Assembly: GCF_000172635.2 (NCBI RefSeq)
Contig: NC_018632.1
Location: forward strand, 2,046,001 to 2,110,000
Origin: Alteromonas macleodii ATCC 27126
Lineage (GTDB): Bacteria; Pseudomonadota; Gammaproteobacteria; Enterobacterales; Alteromonadaceae
Direction of reading: 5' to 3'
Length of the DNA stretch: 64,000 nt
Made by a program: the position numbers and the translations under genes. Below are positions 18,202-26,061 of this stretch, one piece after another (the stretch's first letter is position 1; every line of letters starts with the position of its first letter). Below the pieces are notes generated by a model. It saw only the letters and a program-made list of their open reading frames with translations. It did no database searches and was not told the DNA's origin.

Positions 18202-20313
18202 GTGACTCCTATTACTAAATCATTTCAGTATGGACAGCATACTGTAACTCTAGAGACGGGTGTAATTGCTCGTCAGGCAACAGCTGCGGTTCTTGCGAGC
18301 ATGGACGATACGTCTGTACTGGTAACAGTAGTTGGTAAAAAAGAAGCCAAAGCAGATCAAGACTTCTTCCCACTTACTGTTAACTACCAAGAAAAAGCGT
18401 ACGCTGCGGGTAAAATCCCAGGTGGTTTCTTCAAGCGTGAAGGTCGTCCATCTGAAGGTGAAACACTGATTGCACGTCTTATCGACCGTCCAATCCGCCC
18501 ATTATTCCCAGAAGGTTTCAAAAACGAAGTACAAGTTGTTGTTACTGTAATGTCTGCTAACCCAGATATCCCTACAGACATCATCTCTATGATTGGTACT
18601 TCAGCAGCCCTTGCTATCTCTGGTATTCCTTTCAACGGCCCAATCGGTGCGGCTCGTGTTGGTTTTAGCAACGGTGAATACATTCTAAATACACGCGCAG
18701 AAGAGCAAGCTGAAAGCGAGCTTGACCTTGTTGTTGCGGGTACTGAAGGCGCAGTACTTATGGTTGAATCAGAAGCAAGCGTGCTTTCTGAAGACACTAT
18801 GCTAGGTGCGGTTATGTTCGGTCACGAGCAAATGCAAACTGTAGTTAACGCAGTTAACGAATTTGCTGCTGAAGTTGGCACTGAGAAGTGGGACTGGGCA
18901 CCAGAAGCAGAAAACACTGCACTTAAAGACAAAGTTAAAGCACTAGCTGAAGCAGAAATGACTGCGGCTTACCAGATTTCTGACAAGTTAGAGCGTAAAG
19001 ACGCAGTAACTGCAGCAACTGAAAAAGCACTAGAAGCTATCCTTGCTGAAGACGAAGAACAAGACAAGAAAGAAGTACTAGACCTTCTTCACGACCTTGA
19101 GTCTGACGTTGTACGTTCACGCATTCTATCTGGCGCGCCACGTATCGATGGTCGTGACCCAGCAATGATCCGTGCACTTGACGTAGCGACAGGTATTCTT
19201 CCTCGTACTCACGGTTCTGCACTTTTTACTCGTGGTGAAACGCAGGCACTTGTAGCTGCTACGCTTGGTACAGAGCGTGACGCACAGATGATTGACGAGC
19301 TTCAAGGTAAGCGCGACAGCCGTTTCATGCTTCACTACAACTTCCCTCCATACTGTGTTGGTGAAACAGGTATGATTGGTTCGCCTAAGCGTCGTGAAAT
19401 TGGTCACGGTCGTCTAGCGAAGCGTGGTATTCAAGCAGTAATGCCAAGTGAAGAAGAATTCCCGTACGTAGTACGTGTGGTTTCTGAAATCACAGAATCA
19501 AACGGTTCATCATCAATGGCGTCGGTATGTGGTACTTCACTAGCGCTTATGGATGCAGGTGTTCCAATTAAAGCGTCTGTTGCGGGTATCGCAATGGGCC
19601 TAGTTAAGAGTGACGACAACTTTGTTGTACTTTCAGACATTCTTGGTGACGAAGATCACCTTGGCGACATGGACTTTAAAGTAGCGGGTACTACCGAGGG
19701 TATTACTGCACTTCAAATGGACATTAAGATTGAAGGTATTACTAAAGAAATCATGCAAATTGCGCTTAAACAAGCAAAAGAAGCACGTTTGCACATTCTT
19801 AACGTAATGGACGAAGCAATTGGCGGTCACCGTGAAGAGCTAAGCGAATTTGCTCCGCGCATTTACACAATGAAGATTGACCAAGACAAGATTCGTGACG
19901 TTATCGGTAAAGGCGGCGCAATGATCCGTCAAATTACTGAAGAGTCTGACACTAACATCGAGATTGAAGACGACGGTACTATCAAAATCTTCGCGACAGA
20001 GCGTGCGAAAGCAGACATCGCTATTAGCAAGATTGAGCAAGTAACGGCTGAAATTGAAGTTGGTAAGACTTACAACGGTAAGATTACACGTATTGTAGAT
20101 TTCGGTGCGTTTGTAGAAGTGCTTCCAGGTAAAGAAGGTCTTGTTCACATTTCACAAATCGCTCACGAGCGTGTGAACAAAGTAACTGACTACCTAGAAG
20201 AAGGCCAAATGGTTGACGTTAAGGTTATGGAAATCGATCGCCAAAACCGTGTTCGTCTAAGCATTAAAGAGCTTCTAGAAAAGCCTGCGCCTAAGTCTGA
20301 CGACGCAGAGTAA
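18202..20313 (+). CDS. pnp: Polyribonucleotide nucleotidyltransferase (PNPase)
   Basis: A 3'-5' phosphorolytic exoribonuclease and degradosome component. The 703-residue product has two RNase PH domains ([13 protein letters not shown] at the start, [10 protein letters not shown] in the second core, [10 protein letters not shown]), a KH domain with [12 protein letters not shown], and an S1 domain ([18 protein letters not shown]). The GTG at 18202 is chosen because AAAGGA lies 7 bases upstream and the product then begins [11 protein letters not shown] as in other PNPases (711 aa in E. coli). Codon use is that of a highly expressed gene. It has its own promoter region; rpsO is absent upstream. 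Confidence 0.97.
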   Translation: MTPITKSFQYGQHTVTLETGVIARQATAAVLASMDDTSVLVTVVGKKEAKADQDFFPLTVNYQEKAYAAGKIPGGFFKREGRPSEGETLIARLIDRPIRPLFPEGFKNEVQVVVTVMSANPDIPTDIISMIGTSAALAISGIPFNGPIGAARVGFSNGEYILNTRAEEQAESELDLVVAGTEGAVLMVESEASVLSEDTMLGAVMFGHEQMQTVVNAVNEFAAEVGTEKWDWAPEAENTALKDKVKALAEAEMTAAYQISDKLERKDAVTAATEKALEAILAEDEEQDKKEVLDLLHDLESDVVRSRILSGAPRIDGRDPAMIRALDVATGILPRTHGSALFTRGETQALVAATLGTERDAQMIDELQGKRDSRFMLHYNFPPYCVGETGMIGSPKRREIGHGRLAKRGIQAVMPSEEEFPYVVRVVSEITESNGSSSMASVCGTSLALMDAGVPIKASVAGIAMGLVKSDDNFVVLSDILGDEDHLGDMDFKVAGTTEGITALQMDIKIEGITKEIMQIALKQAKEARLHILNVMDEAIGGHREELSEFAPRIYTMKIDQDKIRDVIGKGGAMIRQITEESDTNIEIEDDGTIKIFATERAKADIAISKIEQVTAEIEVGKTYNGKITRIVDFGAFVEVLPGKEGLVHISQIAHERVNKVTDYLEEGQMVDVKVMEIDRQNRVRLSIKELLEKPAPKSDDAE

Positions 20314-20352
20314 TGCCAATTAGGTTTTAAACCTAGTTAGCTGTATATAAGT

Positions 20353-20378
20353 AAAAAGGGAGCTTGGCTCCCTTTTTT
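20353..20378 (+). terminator. Rho-independent terminator after pnp
   Basis: AAAAAGGGAGC and GCTCCCTTTTTT pair around a 3-base loop, ending in a T run. Confidence 0.88.
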
Positions 20379-20474
20379 CGTTTTAGGTTATAAAAGAGAT
20401 AGCGGGTTGGGTTTCATCCGTTAACCCACACATTCAAACCATAACGAAAAACGCTTTTTTAGAGGTATTAGATA

Positions 20475-20768
20475 ATGGATAAGCAAACGCAAACCGAAGT
20501 AGAAGCAGCAGTATTTCGCCGCTTAGTAGAACACCTAGACGCGAATAAAGACGTTCAAAACATTGACCTGATGATTTTGGCCGATTTCTGCCGTAACTGC
20601 TTAGCAAAATGGTATTCGGCCGCTGCAAGCGAGCAGGGCGCTGATATCGACTACGAAGCCGCACGCGAAGTGGTATACAAAATGCCGTATTCAGAGTGGA
20701 AAGAGAAACACCAGCTTCCAGCTACTGACGAGCAGTTGGAGAAGTTGGCTGCTAGGCAGGGGAAGTAG
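20475..20768 (+). CDS. DUF1244 domain-containing protein
   Basis: A 97-residue soluble protein of the DUF1244 family with the hallmark segment ILADFCRNCLAKWY followed by GADIDYEAAREVVYKMPYSEWK. The family is widespread in Proteobacteria and has no established activity. This is the intact copy; its 3' half (from 20622) is repeated as a fragment at 25633. It marks the left border of the accessory region. Its own terminator follows at 20806. Confidence 0.9.
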   Translation: MDKQTQTEVEAAVFRRLVEHLDANKDVQNIDLMILADFCRNCLAKWYSAAASEQGADIDYEAAREVVYKMPYSEWKEKHQLPATDEQLEKLAARQGK

Positions 20769-20805
20769 TTTTTAGTTCAAGTGACGTTGAATTATTTGTT
20801 TCAGG

Positions 20806-20828
20806 AGCCAGCAGAAGCTGGCTTTTTT
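20806..20828 (+). terminator. Terminator after DUF1244 gene
   Basis: AGCCAGC and GCTGGCT around AGAA, followed by T5. Confidence 0.82.
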
Positions 20829-20848
20829 GTGCTTGGCTTGCGTGAAAG

Positions 20849-20880
20849 ACACCAAAATCATGGGTATATCGATTTGGTGT
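20849..20880 (+). repeat. Hairpin in leader A
   Basis: ACACCAAAATC pairs with GATTTGGTGT (one bulge). The matching place in copy B reads ACACTAA/TTAGTGT, a change on both arms that keeps pairing. This suggests the structure, not the sequence, is retained. Confidence 0.5.
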
Positions 20881-21047
20881 TTTTAATAAATGAGCTAAAA
20901 ACGACATTACGGTTTTTTCTTTATTTCTCTGGTGGTTATGGTTTAGAGTAGTGAGAAGTAAAAGGAGAAGTGCCCTAAAGTGGTGTGGATTAGCATGACG
21001 GTTTGGGGATGAGTAAGCTGTTATGTTTTTATCTGAGAGGAAAAGTT

Positions 21048-21896
21048 TTGACTATAGGAAAAAAGTCGCTTTTAACATTACTCATTATTTTTACGGGGTT
21101 GTTGATTACATTCGTACAAACTTTTGCATGGCCAGATGCCGGAAAGTCTAAGCAGGATAAAGCATACGAGTACGACTTCCAATTAAATTACTGGAATGAA
21201 GAGGTTCATAAAAAATTTGATAATCTTCGTTCAAGTGAAGTTGTTAATCGATTACTTTCTTATGAGGGTGAAAGGGTTGTCGACTCAAGATTTTTTCACG
21301 ACATCCATGAATACCACTTTTTAATCAAAGAACTTATGAGGGTGCTTAAATTTAAAAGCAAGGTTTCAATTAACTTATTAGGTGACATGGTTCAGCTAAA
21401 TGAAAAGGGTCTACAGCATGTACCAGAGATGTCAAAAGTTTCTAGCGATGTTTATGAATTTGACACATTGCTGCAAGAGTTCGATGAGCGAGAAAAGAGA
21501 CTTGAAACATTTTTACCTGAACTGGTTTCGTCATTTAAATATGAAGAAAATATGAGTTCCGATAAAAAAGTTGAGTTAACGGTAAAGCAAATGGAACTTT
21601 TCTTGGAACTTTATACAGATGAAGCATTATTTGTAACGCAAAAAACTGACCCTTTTTTATTAGTTAGAGCACTAGGTAATATCTCATATATAACTTTAGG
21701 TAATTATAAAAAAGTTTTGGCAGGGTATAACAAACAGGTCTCTATAGAAGACTCTTATAAAAAGAGCATCTTGATTTTATTAGCTCTTCTAAGTGTTTAT
21801 TTTTCAGCGTTAATCGTACTAAAAACAGAAGTTGAACTAGCTAGCTATGAAGTTTCAGTAAATGATAAAACTTACAATGTGAGCATCAAAACATAA
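21048..21896 (+). CDS. Hypothetical membrane-anchored protein, first cassette of module 1
   Basis: About 282 residues from a TTG at 21048 that has AGGAAAA a few bases upstream; earlier in-frame starts lie inside the repeated leader and are less likely. One helix near the N-terminus (about 5-25), a roughly 210-residue charged helical domain that should be outside the cytoplasm, and a second helix at about 242-262 followed by a short tail. No family is recognised. It begins just after the GTTA junction of leader A and ends at attC site 1, so gene plus attC form one cassette. Confidence 0.7.
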   Translation: MTIGKKSLLTLLIIFTGLLITFVQTFAWPDAGKSKQDKAYEYDFQLNYWNEEVHKKFDNLRSSEVVNRLLSYEGERVVDSRFFHDIHEYHFLIKELMRVLKFKSKVSINLLGDMVQLNEKGLQHVPEMSKVSSDVYEFDTLLQEFDEREKRLETFLPELVSSFKYEENMSSDKKVELTVKQMELFLELYTDEALFVTQKTDPFLLVRALGNISYITLGNYKKVLAGYNKQVSIEDSYKKSILILLALLSVYFSALIVLKTEVELASYEVSVNDKTYNVSIKT

Positions 21897-21988
21897 CAAG
21901 AAATTAAACAAGGACTTAAAACAGTTTGCTCTTTTCGTCCCTCAAACATCTTAGCAAACAATTTTAAGCCTGTTAATTAGGCGTCAGC
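21892..21988 (+). other. attC-like site 1
   Basis: The left end CATAACAAG overlaps the preceding stop codon. The arms CTTAAAACAGTTTGCT and AGCAAACAATTTTAAG pair with an offset, and the middle carries CTTTTCGTCCCTC as in Vibrio/Pseudoalteromonas-type attC sites. The right core reads GCGTCAGC where GCGTTAGC is expected, one substitution. Confidence 0.8.
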
Positions 21989-22005
21989 TTTTTAATTGGA
22001 GTCAG

Positions 22006-23178
22006 ATGAAATCCTCAACGTTAAATACCTTGTTAGTCGCTAAATCGATTCTTGGTGAAACAAAATATTTAGTGAACTCAGGAGATAAGTACTCTTGTAC
22101 CGCTGGGATCATTCTATTGCAGGATTTTGTAGAGCTAGTGGTACTTGCAGTATTAGATGAGTTAGATGTCGATGAGCAAAGGAGCCTTGAGTCTAAATCT
22201 TTTGACGAATTACTAGGCGAATTAAAAAAAAGAAAAGTACCCGTTGTTAAGTCTGGAACTATCAAAGCATTAAATAAGCAAAGGGTTATCTGCAAACACT
22301 ATGGACAACTTTCTGAACCAGCATCTGTAGTCAACTATTACAATGTAGCTTTAAGATTTGTAGATGCGCTCCTAGAAAATGTTGTTGGTGCTAAACTTCA
22401 AGACATTTTCTTAACTGATCTTTTGAACGATGGTCCAGTGAAAGAAATTATTAAAGAAGCTTTAAAATTATCAGAGGAAGAAAAACACTTAGATTCTTTA
22501 ACTGGCCTGAGAAAAGCTTTTTTTACAGCTTATGAATATGAATATAACATTTACCCATTTCGAGAACATGATGAAAAGCAAAAGGGTTTACTTGGTTTTT
22601 TTGGCTTAGGCTTATTAAGTGGTATGAAAGCCCATTATTGGACTAGAAATAAGCAGTGGATCCAAAAGCATGTAAAAAAACCTATCGACTATATTCAAAT
22701 TAATCATGAGCAACTAAAAACTGATTGTATGGAGTGGGGAGTTAGTACCGTCGATATCGAAAACTTTAGGCGGCTGACACCTGAAACGGTAAGAACTGAA
22801 AATGAAGCTTGGCATATTGATTATACACCTAATTATGCTGCGAATGAACTTAATAGTGAAAACTTCAATTTCTGTTTAGACATATTGATAGATTTTTTGT
22901 TGAAAAAACAAGAATTCGATTTAAGGAAGAAATTCCCTAAAAATGATAAAGAAACCCTAACTCCACCAATATATGTAGGTAAACCTGTCTTTGAAATGCC
23001 GTCACAGGATTCAAGCGTATTAACCGAAGTACAAGAAGAGTTTTACTACTCAGTGGACAGAATTGTGTCAGGGTTTAATTCGAATGAACGTTACCTCTAC
23101 ATTCATTTATACCCACAAAAGGATGGTGCATCATACGATGAACATGTATGGGGCTATTTACTTATAGACGGAAACTAA
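22006..23178 (+). CDS. HEPN-like domain protein (candidate RNase)
   Basis: A 390-residue soluble protein. The N-terminal 130 residues are helical and contain RVICKHYG (R93 to H98), an RX4H motif in the setting typical of HEPN domains (a helix ending KH.G, then a helix with YYNVALRFVDALL). HEPN proteins are often metal-independent RNases in toxin or defence systems. The C-terminal 260 residues, including a WTRNKQWIQKH stretch and a C-terminal beta-rich end, match nothing I know. The ATG at 22006 is 18 bases after attC site 1; the stop lies in the next attC left end. HEPN assignment is by motif and helix pattern only. Confidence 0.6.
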   Translation: MKSSTLNTLLVAKSILGETKYLVNSGDKYSCTAGIILLQDFVELVVLAVLDELDVDEQRSLESKSFDELLGELKKRKVPVVKSGTIKALNKQRVICKHYGQLSEPASVVNYYNVALRFVDALLENVVGAKLQDIFLTDLLNDGPVKEIIKEALKLSEEEKHLDSLTGLRKAFFTAYEYEYNIYPFREHDEKQKGLLGFFGLGLLSGMKAHYWTRNKQWIQKHVKKPIDYIQINHEQLKTDCMEWGVSTVDIENFRRLTPETVRTENEAWHIDYTPNYAANELNSENFNFCLDILIDFLLKKQEFDLRKKFPKNDKETLTPPIYVGKPVFEMPSQDSSVLTEVQEEFYYSVDRIVSGFNSNERYLYIHLYPQKDGASYDEHVWGYLLIDGN

Positions 23179-23200
23179 CAAGTCAGTCAGAGGCATTAGC
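23175..23200 (+). other. attC left half, interrupted (site 2)
   Basis: CTAACAAGTCAGTCAGAGGC overlaps the stop codon of the preceding gene as in the other sites, but no matching right end follows. A plausible right end (GTTGGGTGTCAGC) is found at 23558-23570, with about 350 bp of other sequence between. Confidence 0.5.
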
Positions 23201-23229
23201 TTCTCAGAACTTGAAACAATGGAGAGAAA

Positions 23230-23511
23230 ATGAACGATATCGTTGTAAAGGAAGACGTGAACCTTCCAGCATTACCCAATACGGTACTGCCTGCGATTGC
23301 AGAATTGACAGCTGCATTTGGCATCCCCAGAGAGGTTCTGGCTAGCCAAGAAGAAATTGAATATGCATGGCGTGATTTACCTCGCGAGCTTAGGGAAATC
23401 CCTGGAGACTTAAGGGGTGAGTTAATTGCCCGAATACTGAACAAGACAGGCATATATCTTTTCTGGTTTTGCGTGAAATACACCAAAAGAACCTGCTCGC
23501 CGATTTGGTGA
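23230..23511 (+). pseudogene. Truncated hypothetical gene, N-terminal part only
   Basis: ATG with AGAGAAA upstream; the first about 70 residues (EEIEYAWRDLPRELREIPGD, then LRGELIARI) are the start of a family I have seen as a longer hypothetical protein. From about 23436 the frame runs into a copy of the short GACAGGCAT repeat and ends in unrelated residues (NKTGIYLFWF...), so the C-terminal part is lost. It sits inside the interrupted attC site 2. Family identity is from memory. Confidence 0.55.
23436..23455 (+). repeat. Short dispersed repeat, copy 1
   Basis: ACTGAACAAGACAGGCATAT, at the point where the truncated ORF loses similarity to its family. Confidence 0.55.
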
Positions 23512-23530
23512 CTAAACAAGACAGTCAATT
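23511..23530 (+). repeat. Short dispersed repeat, copy 2
   Basis: ACTAAACAAGACAGTCAATT, 75 bp after copy 1. The space between holds GAAATACACCAAAAGAACCTGC, closely similar to a stretch in leader copy B (25855-25876). Confidence 0.5.
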
Positions 23531-23557
23531 TTACACTACATGTGTTATCGCCCCTTA

Positions 23558-23570
23558 GTTGGGTGTCAGC
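23558..23570 (+). other. attC right-end-like core (site 2)
   Basis: GCCCCTTAGTTGGGTGTCAGC aligns with the right end of attC site 1 and carries the same GTCAGC core variant. It immediately precedes the HEPN-like gene. Confidence 0.45.
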
Positions 23571-24374
23571 ATAAGGGAATATGTCATAGAAATCACAATA
23601 CCAAAATTACCTGAGTTCTCAAAGTTTTCAGCGGCACTGGTTAAAACGTTAGACAAAATACGCTATGAAGTTGATGAGAATGATGGCGAAGGTGAGTTAT
23701 CTGAGTTTTACTGTTTTGCAAGAGAGTATCCTCGCTTCTACAGGTACCACCTTGATCATGCCGAATTTAGATTGAAGAGCATTTATCAAAGATATTCTAT
23801 TATTCGGGACGAGGTTTCGAAAAATGCCAGTATAAATGAGTATCCGAGCTTAGGGATGAGTATTTCAAATCCAATAACACATCAAGTTTATTGGGATTTT
23901 GAGGCATACTTAATGGCGCTTAGTGCAGCCCTTGATTTAATGGCTCGAGTGGTCGGAGTTTCGTTCGTTGATCAAACTCCTGTATCGTTCAATAAGCTTT
24001 GTGGCAAGAAACAACTTCAAGGTCCAGTTGATACTTTACGGAAAGCTAAAGAAAGATGGGTAAACCGATTTAAGGATTATAGAGATTGCTTTGTACATTA
24101 CACGCCAGCAGATAATCGTGTATATGCAGATATAATACCTCATGGAAGCGACTCTATCTTAAGGTGTAAGTTGCCCACCAACCCCAATATAAGGACAGTT
24201 GAAGGGTTTAAGTATTCCAAGAAAGTCGAGGTTCTAACATATGGCGCCACTTTGTATCGTCATTTTTCAGCTCTCGATAAGGCAGTAGCAAAGGACATCA
24301 TGAAACTCTACAAAAATAGTGAGTTTCCAAAGAGAACTAAAAACTTGTTTTTTATCGGGCAAAGAACACGATAA
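23559..24374 (+). CDS. HEPN-like protein with RX4H motif (candidate RNase)
   Basis: 271 residues from a TTG start lying in the attC core; no better in-frame start was found nearby, so the N-terminus is uncertain. The protein is soluble and mainly helical. RDCFVH (R175 to H180) in KDYRDCFVHYTPADNR forms the RX4H motif, preceded by a helix (YLMALSAALDLMARVVG) as in HEPN folds. It lies between a HEPN-like cassette and a RES-domain cassette, with attC site 3 right after its stop. The activity is inferred from the motif; it could also be an inactive HEPN relative. Confidence 0.6.
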   Translation: MGVSIREYVIEITIPKLPEFSKFSAALVKTLDKIRYEVDENDGEGELSEFYCFAREYPRFYRYHLDHAEFRLKSIYQRYSIIRDEVSKNASINEYPSLGMSISNPITHQVYWDFEAYLMALSAALDLMARVVGVSFVDQTPVSFNKLCGKKQLQGPVDTLRKAKERWVNRFKDYRDCFVHYTPADNRVYADIIPHGSDSILRCKLPTNPNIRTVEGFKYSKKVEVLTYGATLYRHFSALDKAVAKDIMKLYKNSEFPKRTKNLFFIGQRTR

Positions 24375-24376
24375 AT

Positions 24377-24449
24377 GCTAACAAGGCGCTGCTGCTGGGC
24401 AACTTTTCCGGCTTCGCCTCCAAATTTGCCGTAGAGCGCGGCGTTAAGT
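24377..24449 (+). other. attC-like site 3
   Basis: GCTAACAAGGCG at the left and GCGGCGTTAAGT at the right. The outer arms GGCGCTGCTGC and GTAGAGCGC and the inner arms GGCAACTT and AAATTTGCC pair. GTTAAGT fits the GTTRRRY core rule. Confidence 0.82.
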
Positions 24450-24469
24450 ATTAAAAGAAACTATCGAGT

Positions 24470-25495
24470 ATGTCAGTAATAATTAATGAAGATGAATTAA
24501 TTGAAGAACATGGAGATGTATTTGAAGAGCTCTTCGATGCTGACATGGAGTCTTGGTTCTCCGCGGATATAGCTTGTTGTGATAATTGTTATGACGACTT
24601 TGTAAAGGCTTGGCCACTAGCGTTAAATGCGAACGATGGTGAGTTTCAATGTCAAACAATCGATTTGAAATCGTTTTATAGTGGTTCAAAGCGAATAAGT
24701 CAGTGTTATACGGAAGATGAGTTTAATGTTCTAATCAAACTGATTAATTGCCCTCGTTGCGATGAAGTTTTATCCGGAAACTTCTGGCCATATGAGTTAC
24801 CTTTCAAATATGATTTAAACCAGTTAGATTTTGAAAAGTCGATAAACGAAATTGTTGAGTTGTCAGAAACAACTCCCTTTTTACTTCTCTCGAACCAGTT
24901 TGCTAATGATACTTTTGAATTATTAAAAAAAGTAGCTCTCTCAACGGATTCACTTTTAATTGAATATTCATTGTTTCGAGCGAGAGTGGCAAATCAAATC
25001 GAAGCGTTGAATTTCGGGCAGTTTGCTTTTCCACCTAAAAAATTCATACAAGAAGGTAGGTATAACCATGCAGGCCAACAAGTGTTATACACAGCAAGCG
25101 ATCTAGAAACATGCTTCAGAGAAGTTCGAGAAGTTCTTTGCTACATAGCTGAGTTCAAACTAAAAAAAGAAATTAAAATTTTGGATTTAAGTTTTCCAGA
25201 TGAATCACATTCTGATTTTGAATCCGAATTATCTGCCTTAGTTTTTTCATCATTGATGAGTCGAGAGCTAGATACTGAGGGTTATCACAAACCATGTTAT
25301 GTTTTCTCTAGGTTCATTGCCGACTGTGCAAAATTAGCTGGTTTCGATGCTATAAAATATCCTTCAACAAGGATTGTTGGCAATAATTTCAATTTAGTTA
25401 TTGTAAGTGACCTTATTATAGAAGAGTCTATAGAGTTTCTTAATGTAAGTTTAAAGGACTCAACTAAAACATATTCCCTTAAAATTGATACATAA
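24470..25495 (+). CDS. RES domain protein with zinc-ribbon-like N-terminus (candidate NAD+-degrading toxin)
   Basis: 341 residues. The C-terminal half (about 165-315) is a RES domain: FRARV (R170/R172), GRYNHAGQQVLYTA, CFREV (E218) and YPSTR (S299) supply the Arg-Glu-Ser set. Known RES toxins degrade NAD+ and are usually paired with a Xre-type antitoxin. The N-terminal half has CCDNC (36-40) and CPRC (94-97), a possible zinc site, and a helical region, as in the HEPN/RES N-terminal domain family. No Xre antitoxin is adjacent; the neighbours are two HEPN-like proteins. It is a stand-alone cassette ending in attC site 4. Confidence 0.8.
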   Translation: MSVIINEDELIEEHGDVFEELFDADMESWFSADIACCDNCYDDFVKAWPLALNANDGEFQCQTIDLKSFYSGSKRISQCYTEDEFNVLIKLINCPRCDEVLSGNFWPYELPFKYDLNQLDFEKSINEIVELSETTPFLLLSNQFANDTFELLKKVALSTDSLLIEYSLFRARVANQIEALNFGQFAFPPKKFIQEGRYNHAGQQVLYTASDLETCFREVREVLCYIAEFKLKKEIKILDLSFPDESHSDFESELSALVFSSLMSRELDTEGYHKPCYVFSRFIADCAKLAGFDAIKYPSTRIVGNNFNLVIVSDLIIEESIEFLNVSLKDSTKTYSLKIDT

Positions 25496-25592
25496 CAAGT
25501 GCATAAACTAATGGACGCAAAACGCTTAGCTTGAGCTCCTTCGTCGCTAATTTTAACCAAGCATTTTACGCCGGTTGGGCGAGCGTTATGAG
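25491..25592 (+). other. attC-like site 4
   Basis: The left end CATAACAAG overlaps the stop codon of the RES gene and the right end is GAGCGTTATGAG. Arms GGACGCAAAACGCTTAGCTT and AACCAAGCATTTTACGCC pair, and the loop side carries GAGCTCCTTCGTCGC. A canonical, well-preserved site. Confidence 0.88.
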
Positions 25593-25601
25593 ACTAAAAA
25601 G

Positions 25602-25620
25602 ACTAAAAAAGACAGGCATG
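25602..25620 (+). repeat. Short dispersed repeat, copy 3
   Basis: ACTAAAAAAGACAGGCATG, situated between attC site 4 and the start of direct repeat copy B, i.e. on a junction. Confidence 0.55.
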
Positions 25621-25632
25621 TTTATTTTTGCG

Positions 25633-25779
25633 GCTGCAAGCGAGCAGGGCGCTGATATCGACTACGAAGCTGCACGTGAAGTGGTATATAAAATGCCGCA
25701 TTCAGAGTGGAAAGAGAAGCACCAGCTTCCTGCCACTGATGAGCAGTTAGAGAAATTGGCTGCTAGGCAGGGGAAGTAG
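25633..25779 (+). pseudogene. DUF1244 gene fragment (3' end)
   Basis: The last 48 codons and stop of a DUF1244 gene, in a frame opening at 25531 in attC sequence. Compared with the intact gene at 20475 there are ten base differences, nine silent and one Tyr-to-His. This pattern means the fragment derives from an allele under purifying selection. It lacks the ADFCRNC core and cannot be functional as it stands. Confidence 0.88.
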
Positions 25780-25816
25780 TTTTTAGTTCGAGTGACCTTG
25801 AATTATTTGTTTTAGA

Positions 25817-25839
25817 AGCCAGCGGAAGCTGGCTTTTTT
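25817..25839 (+). terminator. Terminator in repeat copy B
   Basis: AGCCAGC and GCTGGCT around GGAA, followed by T5; the counterpart of the terminator at 20806, with a loop change only. Confidence 0.75.
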
Positions 25840-26061
25840 GTTTTTGGCTGACGAGAAATACACTAAAAGCACCTGCATGCTAAATTAGTTGAATTAGTGT
25901 TTTTAATAAATGAGCGAAAAACGACATTACGGTTTTTTCTTTATTTCTCTGGTGGTTATGGTTTAGAGTAGTGAGAAGTAAAAAGGAGAAGTGCCCTAAA
26001 GTGATGTGGATTAGCATGACGGTTTGGGGACGAGTAAGCTGTTAACTTTTAAGGAAGAGAA

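Larger units (their letters stand above)
20622..21023 (+). repeat. Direct repeat copy A (DUF1244 end, terminator, leader)
   Basis: About 402 bp that recur at 25633-26044. It contains the last 147 bp of the DUF1244 gene, the terminator and a leader up to GTAAGCTGTTA. By hand alignment the last 143 bp (from 20881) differ from copy B by only three substitutions and one indel, whereas the coding part differs at ten of 147. Identity stops exactly after GTTA, the sequence at which integron cassettes join. Confidence 0.9.
25633..26044 (+). repeat. Direct repeat copy B (DUF1244 end, terminator, leader)
   Basis: About 412 bp matching 20622-21023, and like it ending at GTAAGCTGTTA immediately before a new cassette. 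The leader part is nearly identical to copy A, while the coding end and the segment around 25850-25895 are more diverged. It forms the head of the second cassette module. Confidence 0.9.
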
